Positions 50,359-59,335 of a DNA stretch of 64,000 nt are shown one piece after another (positions within the stretch are counted from its first letter, which is position 1; each line of letters opens with the position of its first letter). The notes under the pieces are model-generated. The model was not told the origin of the DNA. It saw only the letters and a list, made by a program, of their open reading frames with translations, and ran no database searches. The stretch is from RBG-16-49-21 sp040768125 (GTDB taxonomy: Bacteria; Spirochaetota; UBA4802; UBA5550), in NCBI GenBank assembly GCA_040768125.1, contig JAXGNG010000001.1, positions 310,001-374,000 of the forward strand. Direction: 5' to 3'. A program made the position numbers and the translations under genes.

Positions 50359-51099
50359 ATGAAAAAATCACATATAGTATGCTCCATTGTCTTCGCTCTG
50401 GTTTTCGCGGCCTCCTCGGCATTCGCGGAAATTCGTGTCGTGTCCGTGAAGGGGACCGCGGCGTATAAAACCGGCCAGCAGTGGGTGCCTCTCAACGCGG
50501 GGGCCGCCCTCGCCGTGGGCACCAGGGTCAGCACAGGGGTCCGCTCCACCGTGGAATTGCGGATCAACCGGCACACCGTGACGGTCCAGCCCCTCACCAT
50601 CATGAAAGTGACCGAGAGCGTGGAACGGCCCGGCAGTTCCACCACCAATATCGGCCTCAGGCGCGGATCTGTGCGCACGAGGGTGGCGAGCGACGCCAGG
50701 GTGAAGACCGTATTCAAGGTCTCGACCCCCGTCGCCACGTCGAGCGTGCGTGGTACCGAGCAGGTCGTGGTGTACAGCCCCACCTTCGGCATGAGGGTCA
50801 TCGTCCTCTCCGGCGTAGTGGAGGGGAGCGGTCTCAACAGCGCCGGGAAGCTCATATCGGGGAACCTGGAGTTCTGGCAGAAGTACGCCTCGCCGGTGCC
50901 GGAAAGCCTGATGACCGGCATGGAGGATTTTCTCACCCAGACCGGGTCCCTCTTCGTCACCCTTGACGAGGAGACGGCCTTCGAATTATTCGGCGAAGAT
51001 TTCCTGAACTATGACATGGGGGGAGGAACAGGCCAGGGCGGCGGACAGAGCGCTCCCGTGCCGGTCAATATATTCCTTATTTGGCCGAATCCCCAGTAG
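50359..51099 (+). CDS. Exported FecR-domain protein
   Basis: From ATG 50359 (AGGAGG upstream) the product has 246 residues with a signal peptide ending in SAFA. The FecR domain (about 24-160) has the typical VKGTAAYKTGQQWVPLNAGAAL, TGVRSTVELRIN and VSTPVATSSVRGTEQVVVY. Unlike the siderophore anti-sigma FecR it has no membrane segment or cytoplasmic N-terminus. In this type FecR is a periplasmic beta-structure module of unsettled role. It begins a cluster with a small exported protein, a barrel and a CHASE2 cyclase. Confidence 0.85.
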   Translation: MKKSHIVCSIVFALVFAASSAFAEIRVVSVKGTAAYKTGQQWVPLNAGAALAVGTRVSTGVRSTVELRINRHTVTVQPLTIMKVTESVERPGSSTTNIGLRRGSVRTRVASDARVKTVFKVSTPVATSSVRGTEQVVVYSPTFGMRVIVLSGVVEGSGLNSAGKLISGNLEFWQKYASPVPESLMTGMEDFLTQTGSLFVTLDEETAFELFGEDFLNYDMGGGTGQGGGQSAPVPVNIFLIWPNPQ

Positions 51100-51201
51100 T
51101 ATAGCGGTAAACCGGTTATCCCCGCGGCGCGACTATCTCAATTCACAGATAGAGACGACCGCGGGGGCAATCATATCAGATACACATCTTCAGGGGGGGT
51201 C

Positions 51202-51648
51202 ATGAGAAAGCTACTCATCCTCGGTGTTGTCGTAATACTTTCATCCCCGCTTTTTCCCCAGGAAATCAATTTCATCAACGAGCTTTCCGGCAAGAAGGTC
51301 GTGACCTTCGGTGAAGGGGTGCGGATGTACATGTACGCCATGGGGAAGGCCCCGGGGGGCTTTGACGCCAATGTGCGGGCACTGAAACAGGCGGGACTCC
51401 TGAAAAAGGACAGCTACGACGCGGACAAGCCCCTGCGGCGCGGCATGCTGGCCCTCATGGTGGCGCGCCACCTGAAGCTCAAGGGCTCCTTCTTCTACCT
51501 TATGTTCGACACCAGGCGCTATGCGCACCGCGCCTGCGTGGGAGAGAAGATCATGGCCGTCAACACGAGTGAATTTGACAAGCTTACCGGGGACGAGCTC
51601 ATCGAGGTGATTTCTATCGTCACCGCGCGCATGGAGGGGACGAAATGA
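51202..51648 (+). CDS. Small exported protein coupled to outer-membrane barrel gene
   Basis: The product has 148 residues with a signal peptide (ILGVVVILSSPLFPQE) and a helical mature part with an RRGMLALMVARHLKLKGSFFYLMFDTRRYAHR stretch. It may be an S-layer-homology-like or periplasmic chaperone-type unit, but I recognise no family. The stop overlaps the start of the barrel gene (ATGA), so the two proteins are probably made in step and act together. GGGGG lies upstream of the ATG. Confidence 0.65.
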   Translation: MRKLLILGVVVILSSPLFPQEINFINELSGKKVVTFGEGVRMYMYAMGKAPGGFDANVRALKQAGLLKKDSYDADKPLRRGMLALMVARHLKLKGSFFYLMFDTRRYAHRACVGEKIMAVNTSEFDKLTGDELIEVISIVTARMEGTK

Positions 51649-53126
51649 AAAGGAAATCACTCGCCGCGTGCATAACGCTGATCCTGTCGATCGCCTTCGC
51701 CCTGGCGGGTACGGCGGCCCGCGCCCAGCTTTTCACTCCGGAGCCGGAAGCGGACCCCGACATGGTCACCTCGAAGAGCCGGAAGAACATGCGCGACAGC
51801 GGCGTCCAGTACGGCGCCTGGGTCACCCCCTATATCATCTACCAGGAAGCGCCGGGGGGCAACTTCAGCACGTCGGTGAACACCTTCCGGGCCTGGTTCA
51901 AGACCTATCTCTGGGACAACAGCTTCCTCTACGTGCGGGGCAAGGACACCTACACCGCAGTCATAAAAAAGGGAGGATCCGGGATACGGAACAAGAACGT
52001 CCTGGATCTCGATATCGGCTACATCGCCATGGCCACGCCGCGAAGAAACCTCGATTTTTCCATGGGGCGGAAGTATTACAATATCGGCTCGGGCCTCGTG
52101 CTGAACGGACGCGGCGACGGGGCCGAACTCAACTTCTACTCGAAATATATCAACGTGAAGGCCCTGGGCTCATGGACCGGCTTCCTGGTGAAGGACGACA
52201 ACCCCTACGGCCTGAGCGACCGCGACCTCGCCACGGGATCCAAACGGGTCTTCGGCGGCGGCGAGATTTCCACGGAGTGGTTCAACCAGAAGCTCTACGT
52301 GTTCGGCGTTGCGCAGTTCGACTTCGGCAAGGAACGCTACGACAGCCGGAGGAGACAGCTCGCGGCCCTCATTGGATGGGCCGAGGGCTTCAGCTACTAC
52401 AGCGGCCGGAGCCGCTACGATTCCCAGTACTACGGCGTGGGCCTCCGGGGCGTCATCGTGAGCGGACTCGCCTATTCGGGAGAGGCCGTCATGGAGCGGG
52501 GGAAGAGCTACCTTTCCGGCCTCACCTTCTCGCAGTATATCCCCGGCTACAACGTGAAGAGCGACATCCTGGCCTACGCGGGGCAGTTCAAGCTTGACTA
52601 TTACATCAAGACCCTCCTCACACCGGTTCTTTCGGCTCACTACGCCTTCGGATCGGGGGACGTGAACCGGGACGATTACCGGACCCCGATCGGCAACTCC
52701 CTGGGCAAGGACCACGGTTTCATCTATTTCGGCACCTTCGTGGGAGGGTACGCCCTCAAGCCCCTTCTCGCGAACATGCACGTGATCAGCGGAAGCGTGG
52801 CGGTATCGCCCTTCTCCTGGTCGGACGTCATTTTCGTGAACGCGATGACCCTTACCGCCCGTTACTTCTACTACATGAAGCATAAAAACATGGCGACGAT
52901 AAACTACGGCCTGGACGCCACGAAGCATGAGCGGGAAATTGGACACGGACTGGATGCCTCCCTGCGGTGGCGGCTCTTCTCCGACCTGACCCTGTCGGTC
53001 ACCTACGGTCTTTTCATCCCCGGCAAGGCCTTCGGGTACGCCTACGACTGGACCCTCCGGACGGTTACCAGCTCGCGCACGACGTACCGCCATTTTCTCA
53101 TGGGAGGGTGCAACGTAACCTTCTGA
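51645..53126 (+). CDS. Outer-membrane beta-barrel protein
   Basis: The product has 493 residues with a signal peptide ending near ARAQ. A short leader is followed by alternating amphipathic strands rich in Tyr, Gly and Arg (NSFLYVRGKDTYTAVIKK, LDFSMGRKYYNIGSGLVLNGRGDGAELNFYSKY) and the chain ends in CNVTF; a terminal Phe is a usual signal for BAM-dependent insertion. The pattern resembles alginate-export/AlgE-like barrels of 16-18 strands. It overlaps the small exported gene by four bases. A 10-bp stem-loop separates it from the cyclase gene. Confidence 0.8.
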   Translation: MKRKSLAACITLILSIAFALAGTAARAQLFTPEPEADPDMVTSKSRKNMRDSGVQYGAWVTPYIIYQEAPGGNFSTSVNTFRAWFKTYLWDNSFLYVRGKDTYTAVIKKGGSGIRNKNVLDLDIGYIAMATPRRNLDFSMGRKYYNIGSGLVLNGRGDGAELNFYSKYINVKALGSWTGFLVKDDNPYGLSDRDLATGSKRVFGGGEISTEWFNQKLYVFGVAQFDFGKERYDSRRRQLAALIGWAEGFSYYSGRSRYDSQYYGVGLRGVIVSGLAYSGEAVMERGKSYLSGLTFSQYIPGYNVKSDILAYAGQFKLDYYIKTLLTPVLSAHYAFGSGDVNRDDYRTPIGNSLGKDHGFIYFGTFVGGYALKPLLANMHVISGSVAVSPFSWSDVIFVNAMTLTARYFYYMKHKNMATINYGLDATKHEREIGHGLDASLRWRLFSDLTLSVTYGLFIPGKAFGYAYDWTLRTVTSSRTTYRHFLMGGCNVTF

Positions 53127-53133
53127 CCGTCTT

Positions 53134-53162
53134 ACCCTCCCGCGCCGTGTAAGCGGGAGGGT
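53134..53162. repeat. Strong 10-bp intergenic hairpin between barrel and cyclase genes
   Basis: ACCCTCCCGC (53134-53143) and GCGGGAGGGT (53153-53162) pair perfectly around nine bases. There is no T-run, so it more likely protects or partly separates the upstream mRNA than ends it. Confidence 0.6.
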
Positions 53163-53194
53163 CACCAACCTTTCGGATCCATGGGGGGCCAGCC

Positions 53195-55960
53195 ATGCTG
53201 CAGCGCTACTTCGAGGCGGCGAATCGATTCATTGATGAACACAAATTCTCCGGGATCGCCGTCGCCCTCGTTTTTTACCTTCTCGTCGCAGCGTTCTGCT
53301 TCACACGGGCCTACGAGATGTTCGAACTGAAGCTCTACGACCTCCGCTTCGCTCTCCGGCCTTCCATCAGCGAGTGGAACCGCCTCTATTTCCTTGACAT
53401 TGACGAAAACAGTCTCACCACGGTGGGTCAGTACCCCTGGCCCCGGGGAACCTATGCCCGGGGCCTTGAAACCCTCAGGGGGGTGGGCGCGAGCCAGGCC
53501 AGCTTTGATATCATGTTCCCTGACGCATCGCCGAGGATCGTCAACCCGGTGGAATTCGAATCCCTCTATCGGAAAGCGGCGGGGGGACAGCGGATTGGCG
53601 CGGGGGAGGTCGAGGCGGCGGGGATCGACAACGACCTGCTTTTTGCCCGGGGGGTCGGGGAGGCGGGCAACGTCGTCATGGCCTATACCTTCAGCGACGA
53701 GCCCCTGGCCTACGACGTGATAGAGCGCCAGAAAAGCCCCGCCTTCATAAAGGCCAGGGAGCGGTTCATCCGCCGCGCCTCAATTCCCGTTCCGCCCGAC
53801 AAAGTGAAATCGCTGGCATACCTGGACGACAAGTCCGTAAAAAGCCTCTCCTATCCCATACCGGAGCTGATGAACGCGGGCCATGCCTTTGGTTTCGTGA
53901 ACAGGTACACCGATATCGACGGCGTCACGAGGAAGGTCCAGCTGGTACAGGTCTATGACGGGAGGATATGGTTCAACCTGGCCCTGGTCATGCTGATCGA
54001 CGCATGCGGGGTCCCCCTCGGGAACGTGGAGGTGATTCCCGGTAGGTCGATTATCATCAGGGACGCCGTCAACCCCCTTACCTTGAAAAAGGGCAGCATC
54101 TCCATTCCCATCGACCGCGACGGGATGATGTACGTCACCTGGGCCGGGTCCGGCCAGGGGAAGGGCGGGATACGCGAGAAGACCTTTCACCTGGTGCCGT
54201 TCTATGCCGTCATCGAGTATCCCGGGAAGAGGGAACTTGCCCACGAGGTATTCGATGACGAGGACAGGATCAAGCTCGAGACGCTGGCCGACCTGAGGCA
54301 GAGGCTCGACGATTTTAACGCCGAGCTCCCCCACGCCGAGGGGGAGATGAAGAAAACCATCTCTGCGGGTATCGCCGAGCTCAGGGAAAAGATAGAAAAG
54401 GCGGAGAAGAACCCGGTGCTCGGCGAGCTCGAGCCTCAGATCGCCGCGGCCAGGAGTGAATACGCCGCCGCGAAAGACCAATCCGGCAGGGCCGCCGCCT
54501 GGCGGCGGATAGAAGGGTTGAAAAAACAGATACAGCGCACCAGGCATGAATACCTGGGTAACTATCGAAGGGAGGTCGTGAAGGCCGAGGAGGAGCTCCG
54601 GGCCGGGGATAACCCCGAATTGCGCTCCACCATCGATAAACTGCGCTACGTGGCCGACACGCTGGAGCTGGTAATACGCGTGGAGGAGATGGCGGACAGT
54701 CTGGCGCTGGTGGGCCTCACGGCAACGGGGACCCAGGACATCGGCGCCATTCCCCTTCACAACGAGTACGCCAGGGTGGGGACCTACCACAATACCATCA
54801 ACACGATCGTCCAGCGGCAGTTCATCAAGCGCATAAACTGGCCCGTAAATCTCATCATCATGCTCATCGTGGCCCTCGCCATGGGTTACACGATTCAGCG
54901 CCTCAACGCGAAGAGGTCCCTCATCACCATGGTGGCGGCGCTGCTGCTGCTCACCGTCGCCGTGATGGGGGTTTTCGCGCTGTTCAATCTCTGGTTCCAG
55001 CAGCTTGGCATTCTCATGGCGTCATTCCTTCCTTCTCTGGCCATCGTGGCGATAAAGTTCATAAAGGAAGAGAGCCAGAAAAAATTCATCAAAAGCGCCT
55101 TTTCCTACTACCTGTCGCCCAGCGTCATAGACGAGATCATAAAGGACCCGGAGTCGCTCGAGCTCGGGGGGGAGGACAGGGAGATCACAATTTATTTCTC
55201 CGATATCGCTTCCTTCTCAACCATTTCCGAAAAGCTCACTCCACAGGACCTGGTGCGGCGCCTTAACGAGTACCTCACGGAGATGACCAACATCATACTG
55301 GGCTATAACGGCACGGTGGACAAGTATATCGGGGACGCGATCATGGCGTTCTACGGGGCGCCCATCGCGATGAAGGACCACCACCTCAAGGCGTGCCTGG
55401 CCTGCATCGACATGAAGAGGCGGCTGCGGGAGCTCCAGGAGGAATGGCGGAACAAGGGTATGGAGCCCCTTTCCGCCCGGTCGGGGATCCACTCCGGAAA
55501 GGCCACCGTTGGGAACATGGGATCCAGCACGAGGATGGACTATACCGCCATGGGTGACGCGGTTAACCTGGCGTCGCGCCTGGAGGGAGCGAACAAGTAT
55601 TATTCCACCTCGGCCCTGATCAGCGGCGCCACCTACGAGGGGGCCCGGGACCATGTCGAGGTGAGAAAACTCGACATGATACGCGTCGTGGGTAAAACCG
55701 AGGCAGTGCCGATTTACGAGCTCATCGGGAAAAAGGGGGCGCTTCCGGACAGGGTCTACGAGATGCTCGAAAAATACAACCTTGCCATGGACCATTTCAG
55801 CGGCCGCGACTGGAAAGGTGCGCGGCAGCTCTTCCGGCAGGCACTCAAGGTCCTTCCCGACGACGGGCCGTCGGAAATGTACGTGAAGCGGTGCGACACC
55901 TTCATCAAGAGCCCTCCCTCCAGGGGATGGGACGGGGTCTTCGCGATGAAGGGGAAATAA
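53195..55960 (+). CDS. CHASE2-domain class III adenylate/guanylate cyclase
   Basis: The product has 921 residues. A first membrane segment (about 22-40) leads into an extracytoplasmic CHASE2 sensor (about 45-530) that contains a long charged coiled-coil-like insertion (about 350-490). Three membrane helices (about 550-625) follow, then a class III cyclase domain (about 650-840) with metal-binding Asp670 (FSDIASF) and Asp714 (IGDAIMAF). MDYTAMGDAVNLASRLEG is also typical. A TPR-like tail ends the protein. It makes cAMP (or cGMP) in response to an envelope signal, perhaps sensed with the FecR and barrel proteins upstream. Confidence 0.92.
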   Translation: MLQRYFEAANRFIDEHKFSGIAVALVFYLLVAAFCFTRAYEMFELKLYDLRFALRPSISEWNRLYFLDIDENSLTTVGQYPWPRGTYARGLETLRGVGASQASFDIMFPDASPRIVNPVEFESLYRKAAGGQRIGAGEVEAAGIDNDLLFARGVGEAGNVVMAYTFSDEPLAYDVIERQKSPAFIKARERFIRRASIPVPPDKVKSLAYLDDKSVKSLSYPIPELMNAGHAFGFVNRYTDIDGVTRKVQLVQVYDGRIWFNLALVMLIDACGVPLGNVEVIPGRSIIIRDAVNPLTLKKGSISIPIDRDGMMYVTWAGSGQGKGGIREKTFHLVPFYAVIEYPGKRELAHEVFDDEDRIKLETLADLRQRLDDFNAELPHAEGEMKKTISAGIAELREKIEKAEKNPVLGELEPQIAAARSEYAAAKDQSGRAAAWRRIEGLKKQIQRTRHEYLGNYRREVVKAEEELRAGDNPELRSTIDKLRYVADTLELVIRVEEMADSLALVGLTATGTQDIGAIPLHNEYARVGTYHNTINTIVQRQFIKRINWPVNLIIMLIVALAMGYTIQRLNAKRSLITMVAALLLLTVAVMGVFALFNLWFQQLGILMASFLPSLAIVAIKFIKEESQKKFIKSAFSYYLSPSVIDEIIKDPESLELGGEDREITIYFSDIASFSTISEKLTPQDLVRRLNEYLTEMTNIILGYNGTVDKYIGDAIMAFYGAPIAMKDHHLKACLACIDMKRRLRELQEEWRNKGMEPLSARSGIHSGKATVGNMGSSTRMDYTAMGDAVNLASRLEGANKYYSTSALISGATYEGARDHVEVRKLDMIRVVGKTEAVPIYELIGKKGALPDRVYEMLEKYNLAMDHFSGRDWKGARQLFRQALKVLPDDGPSEMYVKRCDTFIKSPPSRGWDGVFAMKGK

Positions 55961-55988
55961 TCTCGCCCCGGGCCAGTATCTTTTTTGC

Positions 55989-56016
55989 TTTACAGGTTAC
56001 ATACCGGATGTATACC
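55989..56016 (+). promoter_or_regulatory. Candidate promoter for the S41 protease gene
   Basis: TTTACA (55989-55994) and TATACC (56011-56016) are 16 bases apart. The direct repeat ATACCGG occurs at 56001-56007 and 56012-56018. Confidence 0.4.
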
Positions 56017-56065
56017 GGCCCCGCAGGGTCGGATGACCGCCACTTCCACGCAACCGGAGAACGCA

Positions 56066-57433
56066 ATGGGATCAATGAAACGAGAACGACGCCTACACCT
56101 GCTTGCCCTCGCCTTCCTGGCGGGCCTTTTCATCGGCGTGAACGCGTCGTTCCTTTCCTCGGCACCCGAACCGGCGCACCAGTACCTTGATTACTTTCAT
56201 CGCGTTTACCAGATCATCGTTACCGAATATGTCGACGAGACCTCGCCGAAGGAGATGTTCTTCGGCGCGATAAAGGGGATGATCGATTCACTGGACGATC
56301 CCTATTCCCGTTTCCTCGACGAGAGGGCCCTGGGAGAGCTCCGCGAGATGACAACGGGAAAATTCCAGGGCGTGGGAATCGAGATCACGGTGCAGGACGG
56401 CCGCGTGGTGGTGGTGGCTCCCATAGAGGATTCACCGGCGATCAGGGCCGGCATCGCGCCAGGCGACGTGATCACGCGCATCGACGACAAGGCGATCAAG
56501 GGCAAGTCCGTCGAGGAGATCGCCTCCATGATACGGGGACTCCCGAAAAGCACGGTGCGGCTGCAGATCTCGCGGGAGGGTTTCGCCGAACCGATAGAGT
56601 TTACCCTGGAACGCGCCCCCGTGAAGATCGCCAGCGTGGAATACGGCATAATTGAGAAAGGGTCCATCGGGTATCTCAGGATCAAGAATTTCGGTTCCGA
56701 CACGGGACGCGATGCCGCGAAGGCGATGAAGTATTTCAGGAAGCAGGGGGTGAAGAAAGCGATCATCGACGTGCGCAACAACCCGGGGGGCCTTCTCACC
56801 GGGGCGGTCGAGGTCTCCGAGCTCGTTCTTGACCGGGGCCGGACGATCGTCTCGACCAGGGGAAGGGAGGGAGGCGGCATCGTGGAGGAATACAAGTCAC
56901 GGAGCGAGCCCGTCTACCGAGGCGCCCTCGCGGTCCTCGTGAACAACGGCACCGCGTCGGCGGCGGAGATCCTGGCGGGGGCAGTGCGCGACAACGAGCG
57001 AGGGGTTCTCATGGGGGAGAAAACCTTCGGGAAGGGTTCCGTCCAGAAATCGTTCAACCTCGAGGATGATATCGGCGTTTCGATCACCGTTGCGCGCTAC
57101 TACACCCCGTCGGGGGAATTGATCCACAAGAAGGGAATAACGCCGGAGCGCGTCATCACGGCGGAAAAGTTCTCTGAAGACGACATGAAGGGACTCAAGA
57201 CAATCCGGGAGAAAAACCTCATGGACGCCTTTGTGGCGAAGGATACCGCCTATGACGGGGCTTCGAAAAAAGCCTTCCGCGCGTTTCTCGCCGAGAGGGG
57301 AGTGCGCCTCTCCGACAGGACGGCGGACTTCGTCCTCAAGGACTGGATCAATCGCGCGAAAAAGAAACCCCTCTACGACCTGGAATTCGATACGCAGCTC
57401 AACGAGGCGGTGCGCCACCTCGGGGGCATCTGA
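56066..57433 (+). CDS. S41-family C-terminal processing peptidase (CtpA-like)
   Basis: From ATG 56066 (GGAGA upstream) the product has 455 residues. An N-terminal signal or anchor (about 10-28) is followed by a PDZ domain (about 95-185: FQGVGIEITVQDGRVVVVAPIEDSPA) and the S41 protease core with the catalytic triad Ser298 (NNGTASAAEI), Lys323 (TFGKGSVQ) and Gln327. It trims or degrades periplasmic proteins from their C-termini. tsaD follows after 23 bases. Confidence 0.94.
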   Translation: MGSMKRERRLHLLALAFLAGLFIGVNASFLSSAPEPAHQYLDYFHRVYQIIVTEYVDETSPKEMFFGAIKGMIDSLDDPYSRFLDERALGELREMTTGKFQGVGIEITVQDGRVVVVAPIEDSPAIRAGIAPGDVITRIDDKAIKGKSVEEIASMIRGLPKSTVRLQISREGFAEPIEFTLERAPVKIASVEYGIIEKGSIGYLRIKNFGSDTGRDAAKAMKYFRKQGVKKAIIDVRNNPGGLLTGAVEVSELVLDRGRTIVSTRGREGGGIVEEYKSRSEPVYRGALAVLVNNGTASAAEILAGAVRDNERGVLMGEKTFGKGSVQKSFNLEDDIGVSITVARYYTPSGELIHKKGITPERVITAEKFSEDDMKGLKTIREKNLMDAFVAKDTAYDGASKKAFRAFLAERGVRLSDRTADFVLKDWINRAKKKPLYDLEFDTQLNEAVRHLGGI

Positions 57434-57456
57434 ACCGGGACCGGCGGGAGGGGGTA

Positions 57457-58440
57457 ATGGCTCGAGGACTCGGGCTTGAAAGCTCGTGCGACGAGACCGC
57501 CGCGGCGGTGGTGGAAGACGGCGTTGCCATACTCTCAAGCGTCGTCGCCAGCCAGGTGGACCTGCATCGCGTGTATGACGGGGTGGTGCCTGAAATCGCC
57601 TCACGCGCCCATCTTGAATCGATAAACCGCATCATCGACCGCTCCCTTGAGGAATCGGGGACGCGCTTCGAGGACCTGTCCTACGTGGCGGCGACGACGA
57701 GGCCGGGTCTCGTGGGGTCGCTGATGATCGCGCTCCAGTCCGCCAAGGTGATATCCTACCTTCTCGGCATACCCTTGATCGGCGTCAACCACCTCGAGGC
57801 GCATCTCTACGCCCCGTTCCTCGAGGGCGTTGATCCCGTGTATCCGCACATCGGCCTCCTCGTGTCCGGGGGAAACACCGTTCTCTACCATGTCCGGGCA
57901 GTGGGGGACCTGGAGGTAATCGGCAGGACCGTGGACGACGCTGCGGGGGAGGCCTACGACAAGGTGGCGAAGCTGATGGGGCTCGGTTATCCCGGCGGTC
58001 CCGTCATTGAAAAGCTCGCGCGGTCAGCCAGGGACCGGACCACGCGCTTCCCGAAGATACTTCCCGTTCCCGGGGACGAGCGTTTTTCCTACAGCGGCAT
58101 CAAGACGGCCGTGGTGACCTACCTGAAAAGGAATCCCCACGCCGACCCCGCCGAGGTGGCCTTCGGGTTCCAGGAAAGCGTGCTGGAGCTCCTCGTGCGG
58201 AGAACCTTTGCCGCGGCGCGGGCACGGGGGATACGTTCCATCGTCGTCGCGGGAGGGGTCGCCGCCAACGGGAGGCTCCGCGAGCTCCTCGAGGGCGAAA
58301 AGGCCCCGGGAGAGACGCTTATCATTCCCACGCCTTCACTCTGCGCTGACAACGCGGCAATGGTGGCGGGGCTGGGGTTCCGCTACTATGCGGCGGGAAA
58401 GTCAGACGATCTTGACATTGACGTGAGCCCCCGGGCGTAA
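57457..58440 (+). CDS. tsaD: tRNA N6-adenosine threonylcarbamoyltransferase TsaD
   Basis: The product has 327 residues with an ASKHA fold. GLESSCDETAAAVVEDG opens the protein, the metal-binding pair is His112 and His116 (GVNHLEAHLYAP), and LVSGGNTVLYHV, DDAAGEAYDKVAKLMGLGYPGG and VAGGVAANGRLRELL are diagnostic. With TsaB and TsaE it adds the threonylcarbamoyl group to A37 of ANN-reading tRNAs in the cytoplasm. The partners are not in this window. Confidence 0.97.
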   Translation: MARGLGLESSCDETAAAVVEDGVAILSSVVASQVDLHRVYDGVVPEIASRAHLESINRIIDRSLEESGTRFEDLSYVAATTRPGLVGSLMIALQSAKVISYLLGIPLIGVNHLEAHLYAPFLEGVDPVYPHIGLLVSGGNTVLYHVRAVGDLEVIGRTVDDAAGEAYDKVAKLMGLGYPGGPVIEKLARSARDRTTRFPKILPVPGDERFSYSGIKTAVVTYLKRNPHADPAEVAFGFQESVLELLVRRTFAAARARGIRSIVVAGGVAANGRLRELLEGEKAPGETLIIPTPSLCADNAAMVAGLGFRYYAAGKSDDLDIDVSPRA

Positions 58441-58446
58441 TTTTAC

Positions 58447-58476
58447 TTGATTAAATCGGCCTTTCGGGTCTATGGT
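58447..58476 (+). promoter_or_regulatory. Candidate promoter for the two hypothetical genes after tsaD
   Basis: TTGATT (58447-58452) and TATGGT (58471-58476) are 18 bases apart, right after the tsaD stop. Confidence 0.4.
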
Positions 58477-58536
58477 TGGATCAAAGGCGGCACATACGGA
58501 ACGACCACTACAGAAGGGACGGAGCCGGACGGATAG

Positions 58537-59289
58537 ATGGCGAAGAAAAACGGCAGTTTCAACAACCTGATCGATTGCTGCCTCAAGCTCGCGCATGATC
58601 CCGAGCTTGAGGGCGATGTCGGCGCGCAGTTCGTACGCCTCGTGACCGATTATTTTTTCGGGGCGGAGAAAAACGCGAGCAGGGGATTCGAGCTGTTCCT
58701 TGAGAATTGCAGCCCCCCTCCCTTCGTGGAATCCCTGGGATCGATCTTCGACATAGACATGGCTGACCTGGAAGCGTACGTGCGGGGAGATTCCCTCAAC
58801 GACTCGATGGCGGGGAAGATCATGCTGTCGCCCCAGTACCTGAAGACCTTCTATCCCCACCACGCGCCCTCATTCAACAAGCTCCCCGAGGACGCGCGGT
58901 TTGAGTTGATGGATGCCATCAGGGAGAAGAACGACGGCATCATTTCAGCCTTCACGAAAATGAAGATGGACAGGGACGCGGACAGGAAGAGAAAGCTCCT
59001 CACGCTGATCGCCCTGGTGCTGAAGAACATACACCTGAGGACCGGCGCGCCGCTCAACAGGCTGCCGCGGCCCGCCGACGAGATCATCCGCTCCCTCTAC
59101 GCCGGCGCCGACGAGGTTTTTTCCGCGAGCCAGAAACAGATGGCGGAGCTCATGGACGATACGAAGATCAAACAGCTGGTGAAGACCTTCTTCATGATCA
59201 AGCAGTTCAAGGACATCACGTCCATCGCCGTGCTCTTCAAGGACGAGGTGGGACGTTTCAAAAAGAGAACGGAGTCGGCCCGGCAATGA
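58537..59289 (+). CDS. Hypothetical helical cytoplasmic protein
   Basis: The product has 250 residues, all-helical by composition, with no signal peptide or membrane segment. Charged helices (EKNDGIISAFTKMKMDRDADRKRK) alternate with hydrophobic ones. I recognise no family. It is followed after 46 bases by another hypothetical gene on the same strand; the pair ends at a strong terminator (60315-60339), so the two probably form one operon and may act together. Confidence 0.6.
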   Translation: MAKKNGSFNNLIDCCLKLAHDPELEGDVGAQFVRLVTDYFFGAEKNASRGFELFLENCSPPPFVESLGSIFDIDMADLEAYVRGDSLNDSMAGKIMLSPQYLKTFYPHHAPSFNKLPEDARFELMDAIREKNDGIISAFTKMKMDRDADRKRKLLTLIALVLKNIHLRTGAPLNRLPRPADEIIRSLYAGADEVFSASQKQMAELMDDTKIKQLVKTFFMIKQFKDITSIAVLFKDEVGRFKKRTESARQ

Positions 59290-59335
59290 GGCCCCGCACG
59301 CGGGGCGATTGCCCGAAGGGTCAGCGAAACGAGCG

